A stretch of 64,000 nucleotides of DNA from Sulfitobacter dubius (GCF_900113435.1 NZ_FOPG01000002.1:1-64000); one strand, 5' to 3'; shown: positions 28,143-36,936, numbered from the stretch's first letter. Notes: generated by a model from the sequence alone, not told the origin. A program made the numbers and translations.

Positions 28143-29069
28143 TCAAATCTGCATCTTTTTGAAATTTTGTGTTTTTTCCGCGCTGTCGTCGCGCAGCAGC
28201 AGGTATAGCGCCAGAATGGTCAGTAGAACGCCACCCCAGACCATTCCACCCGGCAGAGCATTGCCAAAGCCCAATTCCCATAGGATCACCCAGCTTGGTG
28301 TAAGATAGGTATAGGCCATCACTTTCGCCGAGGGCAGCCGCAGCGCCGCGAATTGCAACAGAACCACCGTGGCCGCCGTGGCAAAGACCGCAACGTATAG
28401 AATAGTGATCCAGACCAAGGGGCGAAGCGCACCCCAATCCGTCGCGCGGATATCTTGCCAGCCGTAGAGCCCCAGCAGCACTGTCCCCGCCAGCAGCGTG
28501 CCAAAGGTGAACATCACCGCACTTTCACCTCGGTTTAGCCGCCGCACCATCGGGGTATAGAGTGCGTGACTGATGCAGCCGACGAAATAGATCGCCTCCC
28601 CCCGGCCGATGTCGAACGCCAACAGCGCCGTGAGGTCGCCGCGAAAGATCACCCAAAGCGCCCCGGCCCCGCCAATCGCCAATGCCAGCGCCATGCGCGG
28701 CGTCATGATCTGGCGCATCAAAGCCCATGCAAAGCCCGCCGCCATGACCGGGACGAGGGTAAAGACAGCCGCCGCGGCAACCGGGGGCGCGGTCTTCAAC
28801 CCTTCAAACATCAGCACGAAATAGAGCGTGAACAGCCCCGCCAGAACGAAATATCGCCAAGGTGCTGCAAAGCCTGCCCGGTTGATATCGCCCCGTCCCC
28901 AAGCCAAAGCTCCGACCAATACCGTGGCCAAGGCGAAACGCACGGCGTTCAGCGCCGTCGGCGTGATCTCATTCGCCACCTGCGCCCCGAGCGAGAATGA
29001 CCCTGCCACCAGCGCCGAAAAACACAGCATCGCCAGATGTCCCTGCGCCGAAGCGCTCAGTCGGGACAT
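28143..29069 (-). CDS. EamA/DMT-family transporter
   Basis: A 308-residue inner-membrane protein with about ten helices in two EamA repeats, of the drug/metabolite transporter superfamily. The first repeat starts AMLCFSALVAGSFSLGAQV and the second GEAIYFVGCISHALYTPMV. The ATG at 29069 is chosen because an upstream in-frame extension would lie wholly inside the lysR gene and is basic and Cys-rich. It overlaps the lysR stop by 13 bases, so the regulator and transporter are probably co-expressed. Substrate unknown, most likely an exported metabolite. Confidence 0.9.
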   Translation of the reverse strand: MSRLSASAQGHLAMLCFSALVAGSFSLGAQVANEITPTALNAVRFALATVLVGALAWGRGDINRAGFAAPWRYFVLAGLFTLYFVLMFEGLKTAPPVAAAAVFTLVPVMAAGFAWALMRQIMTPRMALALAIGGAGALWVIFRGDLTALLAFDIGRGEAIYFVGCISHALYTPMVRRLNRGESAVMFTFGTLLAGTVLLGLYGWQDIRATDWGALRPLVWITILYVAVFATAATVVLLQFAALRLPSAKVMAYTYLTPSWVILWELGFGNALPGGMVWGGVLLTILALYLLLRDDSAEKTQNFKKMQI

Positions 29070-29944
29070 GTGACGGCATCCTCGGCATGGTCTTTGAGGA
29101 AACGCAGCACCGCCTGCACCTTGCTGGTGCGGTGCAGATCGACATGGGTGACTAGCCACAGCGCGCTGCTCCAGTCAGGGCGCGGGGCATGAATCTCAAC
29201 CAACTGCGGATCATTGCGCCCCATGGCGGCGGGCAGCCCACCGATCCCTGCCCCGGCCCGCAAGGCGGCCTCCATCGCCGTTCCGCTGGTGCTGCGCCAT
29301 GTCACGCTTTCCTCAGGCACCGTTGCCCAGAGCCATTTGTGATAGGGCGCGCGACTGTCGCGGTTATCGGCGGCGATGAAGCGGTGCTTGTGGTAGTCCT
29401 CCGGCCCCTGCGGAATGCCGAATTGCGCCACGTAATCCCGGCTCGCATAGGCCCCGACCGCAAGTTGCGCATAGGGCTGCACCACATTGTCGGGCTGGTC
29501 CGGCGCGGCCCCTGCGCGGATGGCGACATGCGCTTCGCCGTACTCAAGGCGAAACAGTCGATCCCCGATCAGGTAACGCACGACCAACTCAGGGTTCTGG
29601 CGCTGGAACTCAGTCAACAATGGCGCCAGTTGCGGGGCAAGGAAATCAAGCGATGTGATCACCAATTCGCCCGACACATCACTGCCACGCCCCTTGATCC
29701 GCCCGGCCAACTGGCTGAACTGATCATCCGTGGCCCGCGCCACCCGCAGCAGATCCTCGCCCGCCTCGGTCGCCGTATAACCGCGCGCATGACGCTGGAA
29801 CAACTTCACGCCAAGCCGCCCTTCCAGCGCGTCGATATGGCGGATCACCGTCGCATGGTGGACTCCCAGAACCTCAGCCGCGCCGCTTACCGTGCCGAGC
29901 TGCGCAACCTGATAGGCCGTCCTGATCTCATCCCAATTGTCCAT
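29057..29944 (-). CDS. LysR-family transcriptional regulator
   Basis: A 295-residue LysR regulator. The N-terminal winged helix covers about 5-62 (TAYQVAQLGTVSGAAEVLGV, then HHATVIRHIDALEGRLGVKL) and a periplasmic-binding-like effector domain follows. It is divergent from the azoreductase gene across 126 bases and overlaps the EamA gene downstream. By the usual LysR logic it regulates the divergent oxidoreductase, the transporter, or both; the inducer is unknown. Confidence 0.93.
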   Translation of the reverse strand: MDNWDEIRTAYQVAQLGTVSGAAEVLGVHHATVIRHIDALEGRLGVKLFQRHARGYTATEAGEDLLRVARATDDQFSQLAGRIKGRGSDVSGELVITSLDFLAPQLAPLLTEFQRQNPELVVRYLIGDRLFRLEYGEAHVAIRAGAAPDQPDNVVQPYAQLAVGAYASRDYVAQFGIPQGPEDYHKHRFIAADNRDSRAPYHKWLWATVPEESVTWRSTSGTAMEAALRAGAGIGGLPAAMGRNDPQLVEIHAPRPDWSSALWLVTHVDLHRTSKVQAVLRFLKDHAEDAVTCPD

Positions 29945-30070
29945 TCACTCACCCTGCCTTCCCGACTTGTGCATTTACGAACATGGTCACGCTCATTCTG
30001 GCAGTTGCGTTCGTGAGCACAATGGTCAATTCCATGTCATCAGATTTACCTTGGAACAAGGACCAGCATC

Positions 30071-30655
30071 ATGGCCACTCTGCGCATCGAAACTTCCGTG
30101 AACCGCGAGAACTCTGTCACCCGCAAGCTGACAGACCGCATCATTTCCACTCTCGGCGAAAGTGACGTGGTGACCCGCGACATCGCCACCGAACCGCTGC
30201 CGCTGATCGATTCCACCTGGGCCAGCGCCCGTGTAAAGCCCGCCGAAGAGCGCACAGCGCTGGATCAAGAAGCCCTCGCCCTGTCAGACGCGCTGGTCGC
30301 CGAAGTGCAGGCCGCCGACACCATTGTCATCAGCGCGCCGATCTACAACTTCACCATTCCCGCCTCGCTGAAAGCGTGGATCGACCTGATCGCCCGCGTC
30401 GGCGTGACCTTTAACTACACCGCAGAAGGCCCCGTTGGCCTGCTTGAGAACAAGCGCGTGATCGTCGCCTTCGCCTCTGGCGGCACCGGCATCGATTCCG
30501 CCGCCGACTTCGCCAGTGGCTACCTGCGCTTTGTGCTGGGCTTCTTGGGCATCACCGATGTGACCTTTGTCGCGGCGGACCAATTGGCCGTTGATGCCGA
30601 AGGCACCATCGCCCGCGCCAACGCCCAGATCGACGCGCTGCGCGACGCGGCCTAA
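30071..30655 (+). CDS. azoR: FMN-dependent NADH-azoreductase family protein
   Basis: A 194-residue flavodoxin-like NAD(P)H:quinone or azo oxidoreductase. The flavin-contact motifs SAPIYNFTIPASLKAWID (about 89-106) and FASGGTGI match the AzoR family. The N-terminus reads ETSVNRENSVTRKL in place of the usual SPRGxxSxSxxL phosphate loop, a mild deviation. Its likely cellular role is two-electron quinone reduction under stress. It is divergent from a LysR gene and is followed by a weak hairpin. Confidence 0.88.
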   Translation: MATLRIETSVNRENSVTRKLTDRIISTLGESDVVTRDIATEPLPLIDSTWASARVKPAEERTALDQEALALSDALVAEVQAADTIVISAPIYNFTIPASLKAWIDLIARVGVTFNYTAEGPVGLLENKRVIVAFASGGTGIDSAADFASGYLRFVLGFLGITDVTFVAADQLAVDAEGTIARANAQIDALRDAA

Positions 30656-30675
30656 GCAGCCTCGCGCTCAGAAAC

Positions 30676-30703
30676 AGCCGCGTCCTGTCACCGGGGCGCG
30701 GCT
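30676..30703 (+). terminator. Weak hairpin after the azoreductase gene
   Basis: AGCCGCG (30676-30682) pairs with CGCGGCT (30697-30703), followed by only TT before G. It is a plausible but weak terminator about 20 bases after the stop. Confidence 0.5.
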
Positions 30704-30781
30704 TTGGCTTGGGCTAGCTTTTGCCGCCCGCCCTGCCCGGCTTGACTCGCGCCGCGCCAGCGCGTAAACGCCCCTCAATCT

Positions 30782-30853
30782 CCGGAAGCATTGCCTTCCG
30801 GTCCCGGCATGGCGTCGGGATCGCCCCCAGTCAGCGCGTTGCGCCCACTGGGG
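30782..30853 (+). other. Three consecutive hairpins upstream of ffh
   Basis: Three inverted repeats follow each other: CCGGAAG/CTTCCGG (30782-30801), TCCCG/CGGGA (30802-30820) and CCCCAGT/ACTGGGG (30825-30853). They end about 70 bases before the ffh start. The region could be a structured leader or a small RNA. It does not match the 4.5S SRP RNA core that I would expect for an ffs gene. Confidence 0.4.
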
Positions 30854-30921
30854 CATTTGTGCATTTTCGCGCGCGTCCTTAAATAGGGGCAAGTGCAACC
30901 GACCCGAAAGGCCCTGTGCCC

Positions 30922-32430
30922 ATGTTTGAAAATCTCAGCGAACGGCTCTCTGGTGTCTTTGACCGCCTGACCAAACAAGGCGCGCTCAGCGACGAAGATG
31001 TCAAAACCGCCCTGCGTGAAGTGCGCGTCGCCCTGCTGGAGGCTGACGTTTCGCTGCCCGTGGCGCGCGATTTCGTCAAAGCGGTACAGGACAAGGCGAC
31101 CGGCCAAGCGGTGACCAAATCGGTCACGCCCGGCCAGCAGGTTGTGAAGATCGTCCATGACGCGCTGATCGACACGCTGAAAGGCGAAGGCGAACCCGGG
31201 GCGCTCAAGATCGACAGCCCGCCCGCCCCGATCCTGATGGTCGGCCTACAGGGCGGTGGTAAGACGACCACCACCGCGAAACTGGCCAAGCGTTTGAAAG
31301 AGCGTGACGGCAAGCGCGTGCTGATGGCCTCGCTCGACGTGAACCGCCCGGCGGCGATGGAGCAACTTGCCATCCTCGGCACCCAGATCGGCGTCGACAC
31401 GCTACCGATCGTCAAGGGCGAAAGCCCCGTCCAGATTGCCAAGCGCGCCAAGACGCAGGCGGGTTTGGGCGGCTATGACGTCTATATGCTCGACACTGCG
31501 GGCCGTCTGTCTATCGACGAAGAGTTGATGCAGCAGGTCAAAGCCGTGCGCGACGTGGCCAATCCACGTGAAACATTGCTCGTCGTCGACGGCTTGACCG
31601 GCCAAGACGCCGTGCACACCGCCGAGAACTTTGACGAGCGTATCGGCATCACCGGTGTCGTGCTGACCCGGATGGACGGCGATGGCCGTGGCGGTGCGGC
31701 TCTCTCGATGCGTGCTGTGACCGGCAAGCCGATCAAGTTCGTCGGTCTTGGCGAAAAGATGGACGCACTTGAGACTTTCGAGCCTGAGCGCATCGCGGGC
31801 CGTATCCTCGGCATGGGCGATATCGTCGCGCTGGTCGAAAAGGCCCAAGAAACCATCGAGGCCGAACAGGCCGAGAAGATGATGAAGCGCATGGCCAAGG
31901 GTCAGTTCAACATGAACGACCTGAAGATGCAGCTTGAGCAGATGATCAAGATGGGCGGCATGCAGGGCATGATGGGTATGATGCCCGGCATGGGGAAAAT
32001 GGCGAAACAGGTCGAAGACGCCGGTTTCGACGACAAGATCCTCAAGCAGCAGATCGCCCTGATCCAGTCCATGACCAAGAAAGAGCGCGCCAACCCTGCC
32101 CTGCTTCAGGCCAGCCGCAAAAAGCGTATCGCCAAGGGTGCCGGCATGGAGGTCTCCGACCTCAACAAGCTGATGAAGATGCACCGCCAGATGTCCGACA
32201 TGATGAAGAAGATGGGCAAAATGGGCAAAGGCGGCATGCTCAAGCAGGCCATGAAAGGCATGATGGGCAAGGGCGGCATGCCCGGCGGCATGGACCCCTC
32301 CCAGATGGACCCCAAGGCGCTCGAAGCGGCGGCCAAGCAGATGGGCGGCAAGCTGCCCGGCGGTCTGGGCGGCATGGGCGGCGGCATGGGCCTGCCCGGC
32401 GGACTCAGCGGTTTCGGGAAAAAGAAATGA
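30922..32430 (+). CDS. ffh: Signal recognition particle protein Ffh
   Basis: A 502-residue SRP54 GTPase that, with 4.5S RNA, targets nascent membrane proteins to FtsY and the Sec translocon. It has an N domain, a G domain with GLQGGGKTTTT (108-118), DTAGR and TRMDGDGRGG, and a Met- and Gly-rich M domain from about 325 on. The ATG at 30922 gives the family start MFENLSERLSG; a GTG two codons earlier is the alternative. Its stop overlaps the chorismate mutase start by four bases. Confidence 0.97.
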   Translation: MFENLSERLSGVFDRLTKQGALSDEDVKTALREVRVALLEADVSLPVARDFVKAVQDKATGQAVTKSVTPGQQVVKIVHDALIDTLKGEGEPGALKIDSPPAPILMVGLQGGGKTTTTAKLAKRLKERDGKRVLMASLDVNRPAAMEQLAILGTQIGVDTLPIVKGESPVQIAKRAKTQAGLGGYDVYMLDTAGRLSIDEELMQQVKAVRDVANPRETLLVVDGLTGQDAVHTAENFDERIGITGVVLTRMDGDGRGGAALSMRAVTGKPIKFVGLGEKMDALETFEPERIAGRILGMGDIVALVEKAQETIEAEQAEKMMKRMAKGQFNMNDLKMQLEQMIKMGGMQGMMGMMPGMGKMAKQVEDAGFDDKILKQQIALIQSMTKKERANPALLQASRKKRIAKGAGMEVSDLNKLMKMHRQMSDMMKKMGKMGKGGMLKQAMKGMMGKGGMPGGMDPSQMDPKALEAAAKQMGGKLPGGLGGMGGGMGLPGGLSGFGKKK

Positions 32431-32735
32431 CCGCGACCGATATGGATACCGCCGCTCGCGCCGCCGAGCTATTGAAAGAGCATCGCGCAAGCATCGACCG
32501 GCTCGACGCGATCCTCGTCTATACCCTAGGCGAGCGTTTCAAACACACGCAGGCCGTGGGGAAACTCAAGGCCACACACGACCTTCCCCCGTCCGATCCG
32601 GCCCGCGAAGCGGCCCAGATCGAGCGGCTCGAAGATTTGGCGGAAGCAGCGGACCTAGACCCCGCATTCGCCAAGAAGTTCTTGAACTTCATCATCGCCG
32701 AAGTCATTCGGCACCACAAAACCCACCAAGAATAG
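32427..32735 (+). CDS. Chorismate mutase, AroQ type
   Basis: A 102-residue all-helical chorismate mutase that turns chorismate into prephenate for Phe and Tyr synthesis. The order of charged residues in [30 protein letters not shown] and the C-terminal [14 protein letters not shown] helix fit the AroQ fold. It begins in the ffh stop codon (ATGA), so it is translationally coupled to ffh. The next enzyme, prephenate dehydratase, is at the far end of the window (63.25 kb). Confidence 0.92.
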   Translation: MTATDMDTAARAAELLKEHRASIDRLDAILVYTLGERFKHTQAVGKLKATHDLPPSDPAREAAQIERLEDLAEAADLDPAFAKKFLNFIIAEVIRHHKTHQE

Positions 32736-32778
32736 GACGGCCTCCCGTCCCCCCAACCAACCTAAAGGATTACTCACC

Positions 32779-33165
32779 ATGGCTATGAAAATTCGTCTCG
32801 CCCGCGGCGGCTCCAAAAAGCGCCCCTTCTACCGTATCGTTGCTGCTGACAGCCGCATGCCGCGCGATGGCCGCTTCATCGAGAAGCTGGGCACATACAA
32901 CCCGCTGCTGCCCAAAGACAGCGAAGACCGCGTGAAAATGGACGTTGAAAAGATCGAAGCATGGATTGCCAAGGGCGCACAGCCGACCGAGCGCGTTGTC
33001 CGCATGCTGGAAGCCGCTGGCGTTCGCGAAAAGACCGAGCGTAACAACCCCAAAAAGGGCACACCGGGCAAGAAAGCCCAAGAGCGCGTGCAGGAAAAAG
33101 CCGACAAAGCCGCTGCCGCTGCCGAAGCTGCCAACGCACCTGCCGAAGAAGCTTCCGCAGAATAA
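32779..33165 (+). CDS. rpsP: 30S ribosomal protein S16
   Basis: A 128-residue S16. The core [21 protein letters not shown] and [14 protein letters not shown] is fully conserved. Beyond about residue 85 there is an Ala/Lys/Glu-rich C-terminal extension typical of alphaproteobacterial S16. It starts 43 bases after the chorismate mutase gene with an AAAGGA site, and heads the ribosome-maturation part of the operon. Confidence 0.97.
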   Translation: MAMKIRLARGGSKKRPFYRIVAADSRMPRDGRFIEKLGTYNPLLPKDSEDRVKMDVEKIEAWIAKGAQPTERVVRMLEAAGVREKTERNNPKKGTPGKKAQERVQEKADKAAAAAEAANAPAEEASAE

Positions 33166-33181
33166 GCCGCGAGCGCCCGGC

Positions 33182-33811
33182 ATGGATGCATTCTCTGAAG
33201 ACTTCCGTGCCGGGCTGCACGACCTGATGCGATGGCGGCGCGACGTGCGCCGCTTTCGCACAGACCCGCTGGACGAGGCACTGGTGCAAACCTGCCTCGA
33301 CAGCTTTACTCTCGCCCCTTCTGTGGGCCTGTCGGAACCGTGGCGGATCATCCGCGTAACATCCGACACCGCGCGCCAAGCCGCGCTTGAGAATTTCGAA
33401 ACAGCCAATGCCCGCGCCCTTGCCGGATATGACGGTGACAAGGCCGCACTCTATGCCGGGCTTAAGCTTTCGGGCATGAGCGATGCGCCTGAGCAATTGG
33501 CGGTTTACTGTGATGACAGCACCGACAAGGGCAGCGGCCTTGGTGCCGGGACGATGCCTGAGATGCGCCGCTATTCCGTGGTAGGTGCGATCAACTATTT
33601 ATGGCTCACCGCCCGCGCCCATGGCCTTGGGCTGGGCTGGGTTTCCGTGCTTGACCCTGCGCGGCTGAACCGTGATCTTGCCGTTCCAAAGGACTGGTGG
33701 CTGGTGGCCTATCTTTGCATGGGCTGGCCCGAAGACAACAGCCTGACGCCGGAACTGGAAACCAAGGGCTGGGAGACCCGCGCCCCAAGCCTGAAGATCG
33801 AGACCCGTTGA
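33182..33811 (+). CDS. bluB: 5,6-dimethylbenzimidazole synthase
   Basis: A 209-residue flavin-destroying BluB that converts FMNH2 and O2 into the lower ligand of cobalamin. Family features are RWRRDVRRFRTDPLD (about 17-31), APSVGLSEPWR (about 45-55) and the nitroreductase-like C-terminus GLGLGWVSVLDP. The ATG at 33182 lies 16 bases after the rpsP stop; frames extending further back run through rpsP. The stop overlaps the next start (ATGA). The position inside the ribosomal operon is odd for a vitamin enzyme. Confidence 0.93.
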   Translation: MDAFSEDFRAGLHDLMRWRRDVRRFRTDPLDEALVQTCLDSFTLAPSVGLSEPWRIIRVTSDTARQAALENFETANARALAGYDGDKAALYAGLKLSGMSDAPEQLAVYCDDSTDKGSGLGAGTMPEMRRYSVVGAINYLWLTARAHGLGLGWVSVLDPARLNRDLAVPKDWWLVAYLCMGWPEDNSLTPELETKGWETRAPSLKIETR

Positions 33812-33960
33812 TGAGAAAACTACTGTTCCTTCTGGCCGTGCTGGTGCTCGGCTTTGTCCTTGGCATCCGCTATGACCGGCAGTTAATGCAGGACGAATGC
33901 AAAACCGGTGCCGGGGAATGGACTGGGACGATCTGTGTCAATTCGGAGTTGTTGCAATGA
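33811..33960 (+). CDS. 49-residue membrane-anchored peptide
   Basis: A 49-residue protein: one N-terminal membrane helix ([17 protein letters not shown]), then a short tail with two cysteines ([15 protein letters not shown]) that could form a disulfide outside the cytoplasm. Its start overlaps the bluB stop (TGATG) and its stop overlaps the rimM start (ATGA), so it is translationally coupled on both sides, which strongly supports it as real. Function unknown. Confidence 0.75.
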   Translation: MRKLLFLLAVLVLGFVLGIRYDRQLMQDECKTGAGEWTGTICVNSELLQ

Positions 33961-34484
33961 GTGACCAAGACCTGATCTGCGTCGGTGCCATCGCCGGTGC
34001 CTACGGCGTGCGCGGCGAAGTCCGCGTGAAAAGCTATTGCGCGGCACCAGAGGATATCGAGACCTACCGCCCGCTTTACACCGAAGACGGCAGCCGGACC
34101 TTCAACCTTGCCCTATTGCATCAGGTCAAAAACGGTTTCGCCGCCCGCATTGCCGAAATCACGACGAAAGAAGAGGCCGATGAGAAGCGCGGCCTGTCGC
34201 TGTTCGCGGCTCGGGATCAACTGCCAAGCCTGCCGGATGATGAATTCTACCACGCCGATCTGATCGGGCTTGAGGTCTATGATACTGGCGGCACACTGCT
34301 GGGGCGGGTGAAGACGGTGCAGAACCACGGGGCGGATGATCTGCTGGAGCTGCAATTGGCGGGCACCTCTGCCACCACCTTCCTGCCCTTCACCAAGGTC
34401 GCTGTGCCGACCGTCGATCTTGCCTCGGGCCGGATCGTCGCCGACCCGCCCTTGGGCGTGCTGCCGGATGGCAAGGATGGCTGA
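33957..34484 (+). CDS. rimM: 16S rRNA processing protein RimM
   Basis: A 175-residue RimM that binds S19 and helps mature the head of the 30S subunit. The N-terminal domain begins [21 protein letters not shown], and the C-terminal PRC-barrel contains [15 protein letters not shown] and ADDLLEL. The start at 33957 overlaps the preceding stop (ATGA) and matches the family. The sulfotransferase-like gene follows after 12 bases. Confidence 0.95.
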   Translation: MSDQDLICVGAIAGAYGVRGEVRVKSYCAAPEDIETYRPLYTEDGSRTFNLALLHQVKNGFAARIAEITTKEEADEKRGLSLFAARDQLPSLPDDEFYHADLIGLEVYDTGGTLLGRVKTVQNHGADDLLELQLAGTSATTFLPFTKVAVPTVDLASGRIVADPPLGVLPDGKDG

Positions 34485-34496
34485 GACCGGAGCCGG

Positions 34497-35291
34497 ATGA
34501 TGCCCCGCCGGATCATCCTGCACCCCGGCTTTCACAAGACCGGGACCAGTTCCCTTCAGGCCATCCTGCGCGCCAACCGCACCGCCTTGAAACCCCATGT
34601 CGCGCTGCGCCTGCGCTGGCATATGAAAGACCTGCTGCACGCCACGCGCGGCTATTCCACATGGCGCGATCCGCTCACGCTGTTGAAAGCCGAACATCGG
34701 TTCGAGACCCTGCTCGACGGCCTGCCCCAAATGCCGCGCCGCACGCTGATCCTCTCGGCTGAGGAGTTGGCAGGCCACCTGCCGGGCCGGGGCGATCTGG
34801 CCGATTACAGCGCCGCACCCGAGTTGCTGGAGATCTTCATCCGCAGCCTGCGCCAGCGTTTTTCCCAAGCCAAGATCATGGTCTACCTCTCCACCCGAGC
34901 CCCGGCGGACTGGATCGCCTCGGCCTATTGGGAGCATGTCAAAGCCTCGTCGATGACGCTCGACCTTGCTGACTTTACTGCCCGCTATGCCCCGGCTGCG
35001 GACTTGGACGCGATGGTTCAAGAGATCGCCCACCGCCTTCCCTGCCCGGTGCACCATACACGGCTGGAGGATTGCCGCGATCTGCCGCTCGGGCCTGCGG
35101 CCCCGCTCCTCGACCTATGTGAGCTACCGCAAGACCTCTTGAAGCAGTTAGCCCTGCCACCGCCCGCAAACCAACGCTTGCCTGCGGATCTTTTGCAGGC
35201 TCTGCTTGACGCCAACCGCCAACACGCCGATGACCCCGAGGCGCGCCGCCGCGCCAAGACCGCCCTATTTAAACAGGCAGGAACCGCATGA
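34497..35291 (+). CDS. Sulfotransferase-like P-loop protein
   Basis: A 264-residue protein with a sulfotransferase PAPS-binding loop, HPGFHKTGTSSLQ (about 9-21), close to the 5'-phosphosulfate-binding TxGTxx consensus, and a second conserved block VYLSTRAPADWIASAYW (about 129-145) that fits the 3'-phosphate-binding Arg/Ser site. It probably transfers sulfate to a carbohydrate or lipid, but the acceptor is unknown. It sits between rimM and trmD, ends in an ATGA overlap with trmD, and so is part of this operon. Confidence 0.8.
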   Translation: MMPRRIILHPGFHKTGTSSLQAILRANRTALKPHVALRLRWHMKDLLHATRGYSTWRDPLTLLKAEHRFETLLDGLPQMPRRTLILSAEELAGHLPGRGDLADYSAAPELLEIFIRSLRQRFSQAKIMVYLSTRAPADWIASAYWEHVKASSMTLDLADFTARYAPAADLDAMVQEIAHRLPCPVHHTRLEDCRDLPLGPAAPLLDLCELPQDLLKQLALPPPANQRLPADLLQALLDANRQHADDPEARRRAKTALFKQAGTA

Positions 35292-36076
35292 AACCCACCC
35301 GCTCCCATGGTCGCCAAAGCGCACGCCCCAATCTGAAACCTCGTGCCCTGATGCAAGATACGCCCGATTACGCTGATGTCTGGCAGGCGCGGATCGTGAC
35401 GTTGTTTCCCGACCTCTTTCCCGGTGTGCTGGGCGCCAGCCTGACCGGCAAAGCGTTGCAAGAAGGAAGGTGGCAGCTGCACACCCACGACCTGCGCGAT
35501 TTTGGCATTGGCAGACACCGCAACGTCGATGACACCCCCGCAGGCGGCGGCGCGGGCATGGTGATGCGCGCTGATGTGGTTGGCCCGGCCTTGGCCCGCG
35601 CACAAAGCCATGCGCATGGGCGCTGGCCGATCCTTTATATGTCACCGCGCGGGCGACGGTTCGATCAGGCAATGGCGCGCGATCTGGCCGATTGCGCGGG
35701 CGTCACCATGCTCTGCGGGCGGTTTGAGGGCGTGGACGAACGGGTGATCGAGCATTTCGGCATCACCGAGGTGAGCTTGGGCGATTTCGTCATGACGGGC
35801 GGCGAATTGGCCGCGCAGGCGATGATTGATGCCACCGTGCGCCTTTTGCCCGGCGTTTTGGGTAATGCCGAGAGTATTGAAGAAGAAAGCCATGCCTCGG
35901 GACTGCTGGAACACCCGCAATACACCCGCCCCGCCGAATGGGAGGGGCGCGAGATTCCCCCCGTTCTGATGTCGGGCAACCATGGCGAGATCGCCAAATG
36001 GCGGCAGGCGCAGGCCGAAGACCTGACCCGCAGCCGCCGTCCCGACATGTGGGCGGCGCGTGAGAGCAAAGACTAG
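35288..36076 (+). CDS. trmD: tRNA (guanine-N1-)-methyltransferase TrmD
   Basis: A 262-residue SPOUT methyltransferase that makes m1G37 in tRNAs and prevents +1 frameshifting. Knot motifs include YMSPRGRRFDQ, LCGRFEGVDERV and SLGDFVMTGGELAA; the C-terminal domain contains the catalytic Asp region. The N-terminus carries about 30 extra residues (MKPTRSHGRQSARP...) before the usual ARIVTLFPDLFPG; an ATG at residue 22 is an alternative start, but the ATGA overlap with the preceding gene favours 35288. Confidence 0.94.
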   Translation: MKPTRSHGRQSARPNLKPRALMQDTPDYADVWQARIVTLFPDLFPGVLGASLTGKALQEGRWQLHTHDLRDFGIGRHRNVDDTPAGGGAGMVMRADVVGPALARAQSHAHGRWPILYMSPRGRRFDQAMARDLADCAGVTMLCGRFEGVDERVIEHFGITEVSLGDFVMTGGELAAQAMIDATVRLLPGVLGNAESIEEESHASGLLEHPQYTRPAEWEGREIPPVLMSGNHGEIAKWRQAQAEDLTRSRRPDMWAARESKD

Positions 36077-36135
36077 GCACGCGGAACCCGCCCCCCCGCG
36101 ATGCGTTGATCCCCCATATTGGAGGGAGAAACCAA

Positions 36136-36297
36136 ATGCTTGAACTTATTCTCATTCTGCTGATCGTCGCGGCCGTCGCGGCACTCTTGGGTTTTGGCCG
36201 CGTGTCCGGCGCGGCAATGACCGGGGCGAAGGTGCTGATCGGCATCGTTCTGGTGCTGTTTTTGCTCGTTGTTTTGGGCGTGATCGCGCTGGCCTGA
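36136..36297 (+). CDS. DUF1328 two-helix membrane protein
   Basis: A 53-residue protein with two hydrophobic helices (about 2-18 and 32-51) joined by GFGRVSGAAMTGAKV, which matches the DUF1328 (YtjA-like) family of small inner-membrane proteins. GGAGGGAG precedes the ATG at 36136, so the shorter start is chosen. It lies 59 bases after trmD and is followed by a long perfect stem-loop. Function unknown in all members. Confidence 0.88.
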   Translation: MLELILILLIVAAVAALLGFGRVSGAAMTGAKVLIGIVLVLFLLVVLGVIALA

Positions 36298-36303
36298 GCT
36301 GCT

Positions 36304-36337
36304 CAGGATCAAGGCGGCACCAACCCCCTTGATCCTG
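36304..36337 (+). terminator. Stem-loop after the DUF1328 gene
   Basis: CAGGATCAAGG (36304-36314) and CCTTGATCCTG (36327-36337) form an 11-bp perfect stem with a 12-base loop. No U-tract follows, so it may terminate poorly or act as a processing or stability element before the rplS leader. Confidence 0.55.
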
Positions 36338-36547
36338 CGACTATTGCCCCCTATACCCCGCTCATCCGGAATCGCTTTGGCGGCTCCGGTGCTTTGCGTT
36401 TAGGCGCAAGCGAATAAAGCAATGACGACGATACCTCCGGCGGGGGCCCTGCGATCTTACGATCACGGCGCTGCCTGACAGAACCCGAAGCTCTGGGTCG
36501 CGACATAATTTCGTGGAATACCGCGAACATCATAGGAGATAGGTCAG

Positions 36548-36925
36548 ATGAACCTGATCGCAGAGATCGAGGCGGAACAAGTCGCCGAACTGGGGAAAGA
36601 GATCCCCGACTTCCGTGCCGGTGATACCATTCGTGTTGGTTTTAAAGTCACCGAAGGCACCCGCACCCGTGTGCAGAACTACGAAGGCGTCTGCATTTCG
36701 CGCAAAAATGGCCACGGCATTGCCGGGTCATTCACTGTGCGCAAAATTTCCTTTGGCGAAGGCGTGGAGCGTGTGTTCCCCCTGCATTCGACCAACATCG
36801 ACAGCATCACCGTTGTTCGCCGTGGCCGCGTGCGTCGCGCCAAGCTGTACTACCTGCGCAGCCGTCGCGGCAAATCCGCACGTATTGTCGAAAACGCTCA
36901 CTACAAGCCCCGCGCGAACGCATAA
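36548..36925 (+). CDS. rplS: 50S ribosomal protein L19
   Basis: A 125-residue L19 at the 30S-50S interface. Conserved segments are [40 protein letters not shown] and [21 protein letters not shown] precedes the ATG. The 210 bases before it after the stem-loop contain another hairpin (TTGCG/CGCAA, 36394-36409) and may be a regulated leader. rpmE follows after 11 bases. Confidence 0.97.
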   Translation: MNLIAEIEAEQVAELGKEIPDFRAGDTIRVGFKVTEGTRTRVQNYEGVCISRKNGHGIAGSFTVRKISFGEGVERVFPLHSTNIDSITVVRRGRVRRAKLYYLRSRRGKSARIVENAHYKPRANA

Positions 36926-36936
36926 AGGACTGGTCG

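Noticed and set aside
30656-30921. Possible 4.5S SRP RNA gene beside ffh.
   Set aside because: The CCGGAAG hairpin was suggestive, but the GGTCAGGTCCGGAAGGAAGCAGC-type core is absent on either strand.
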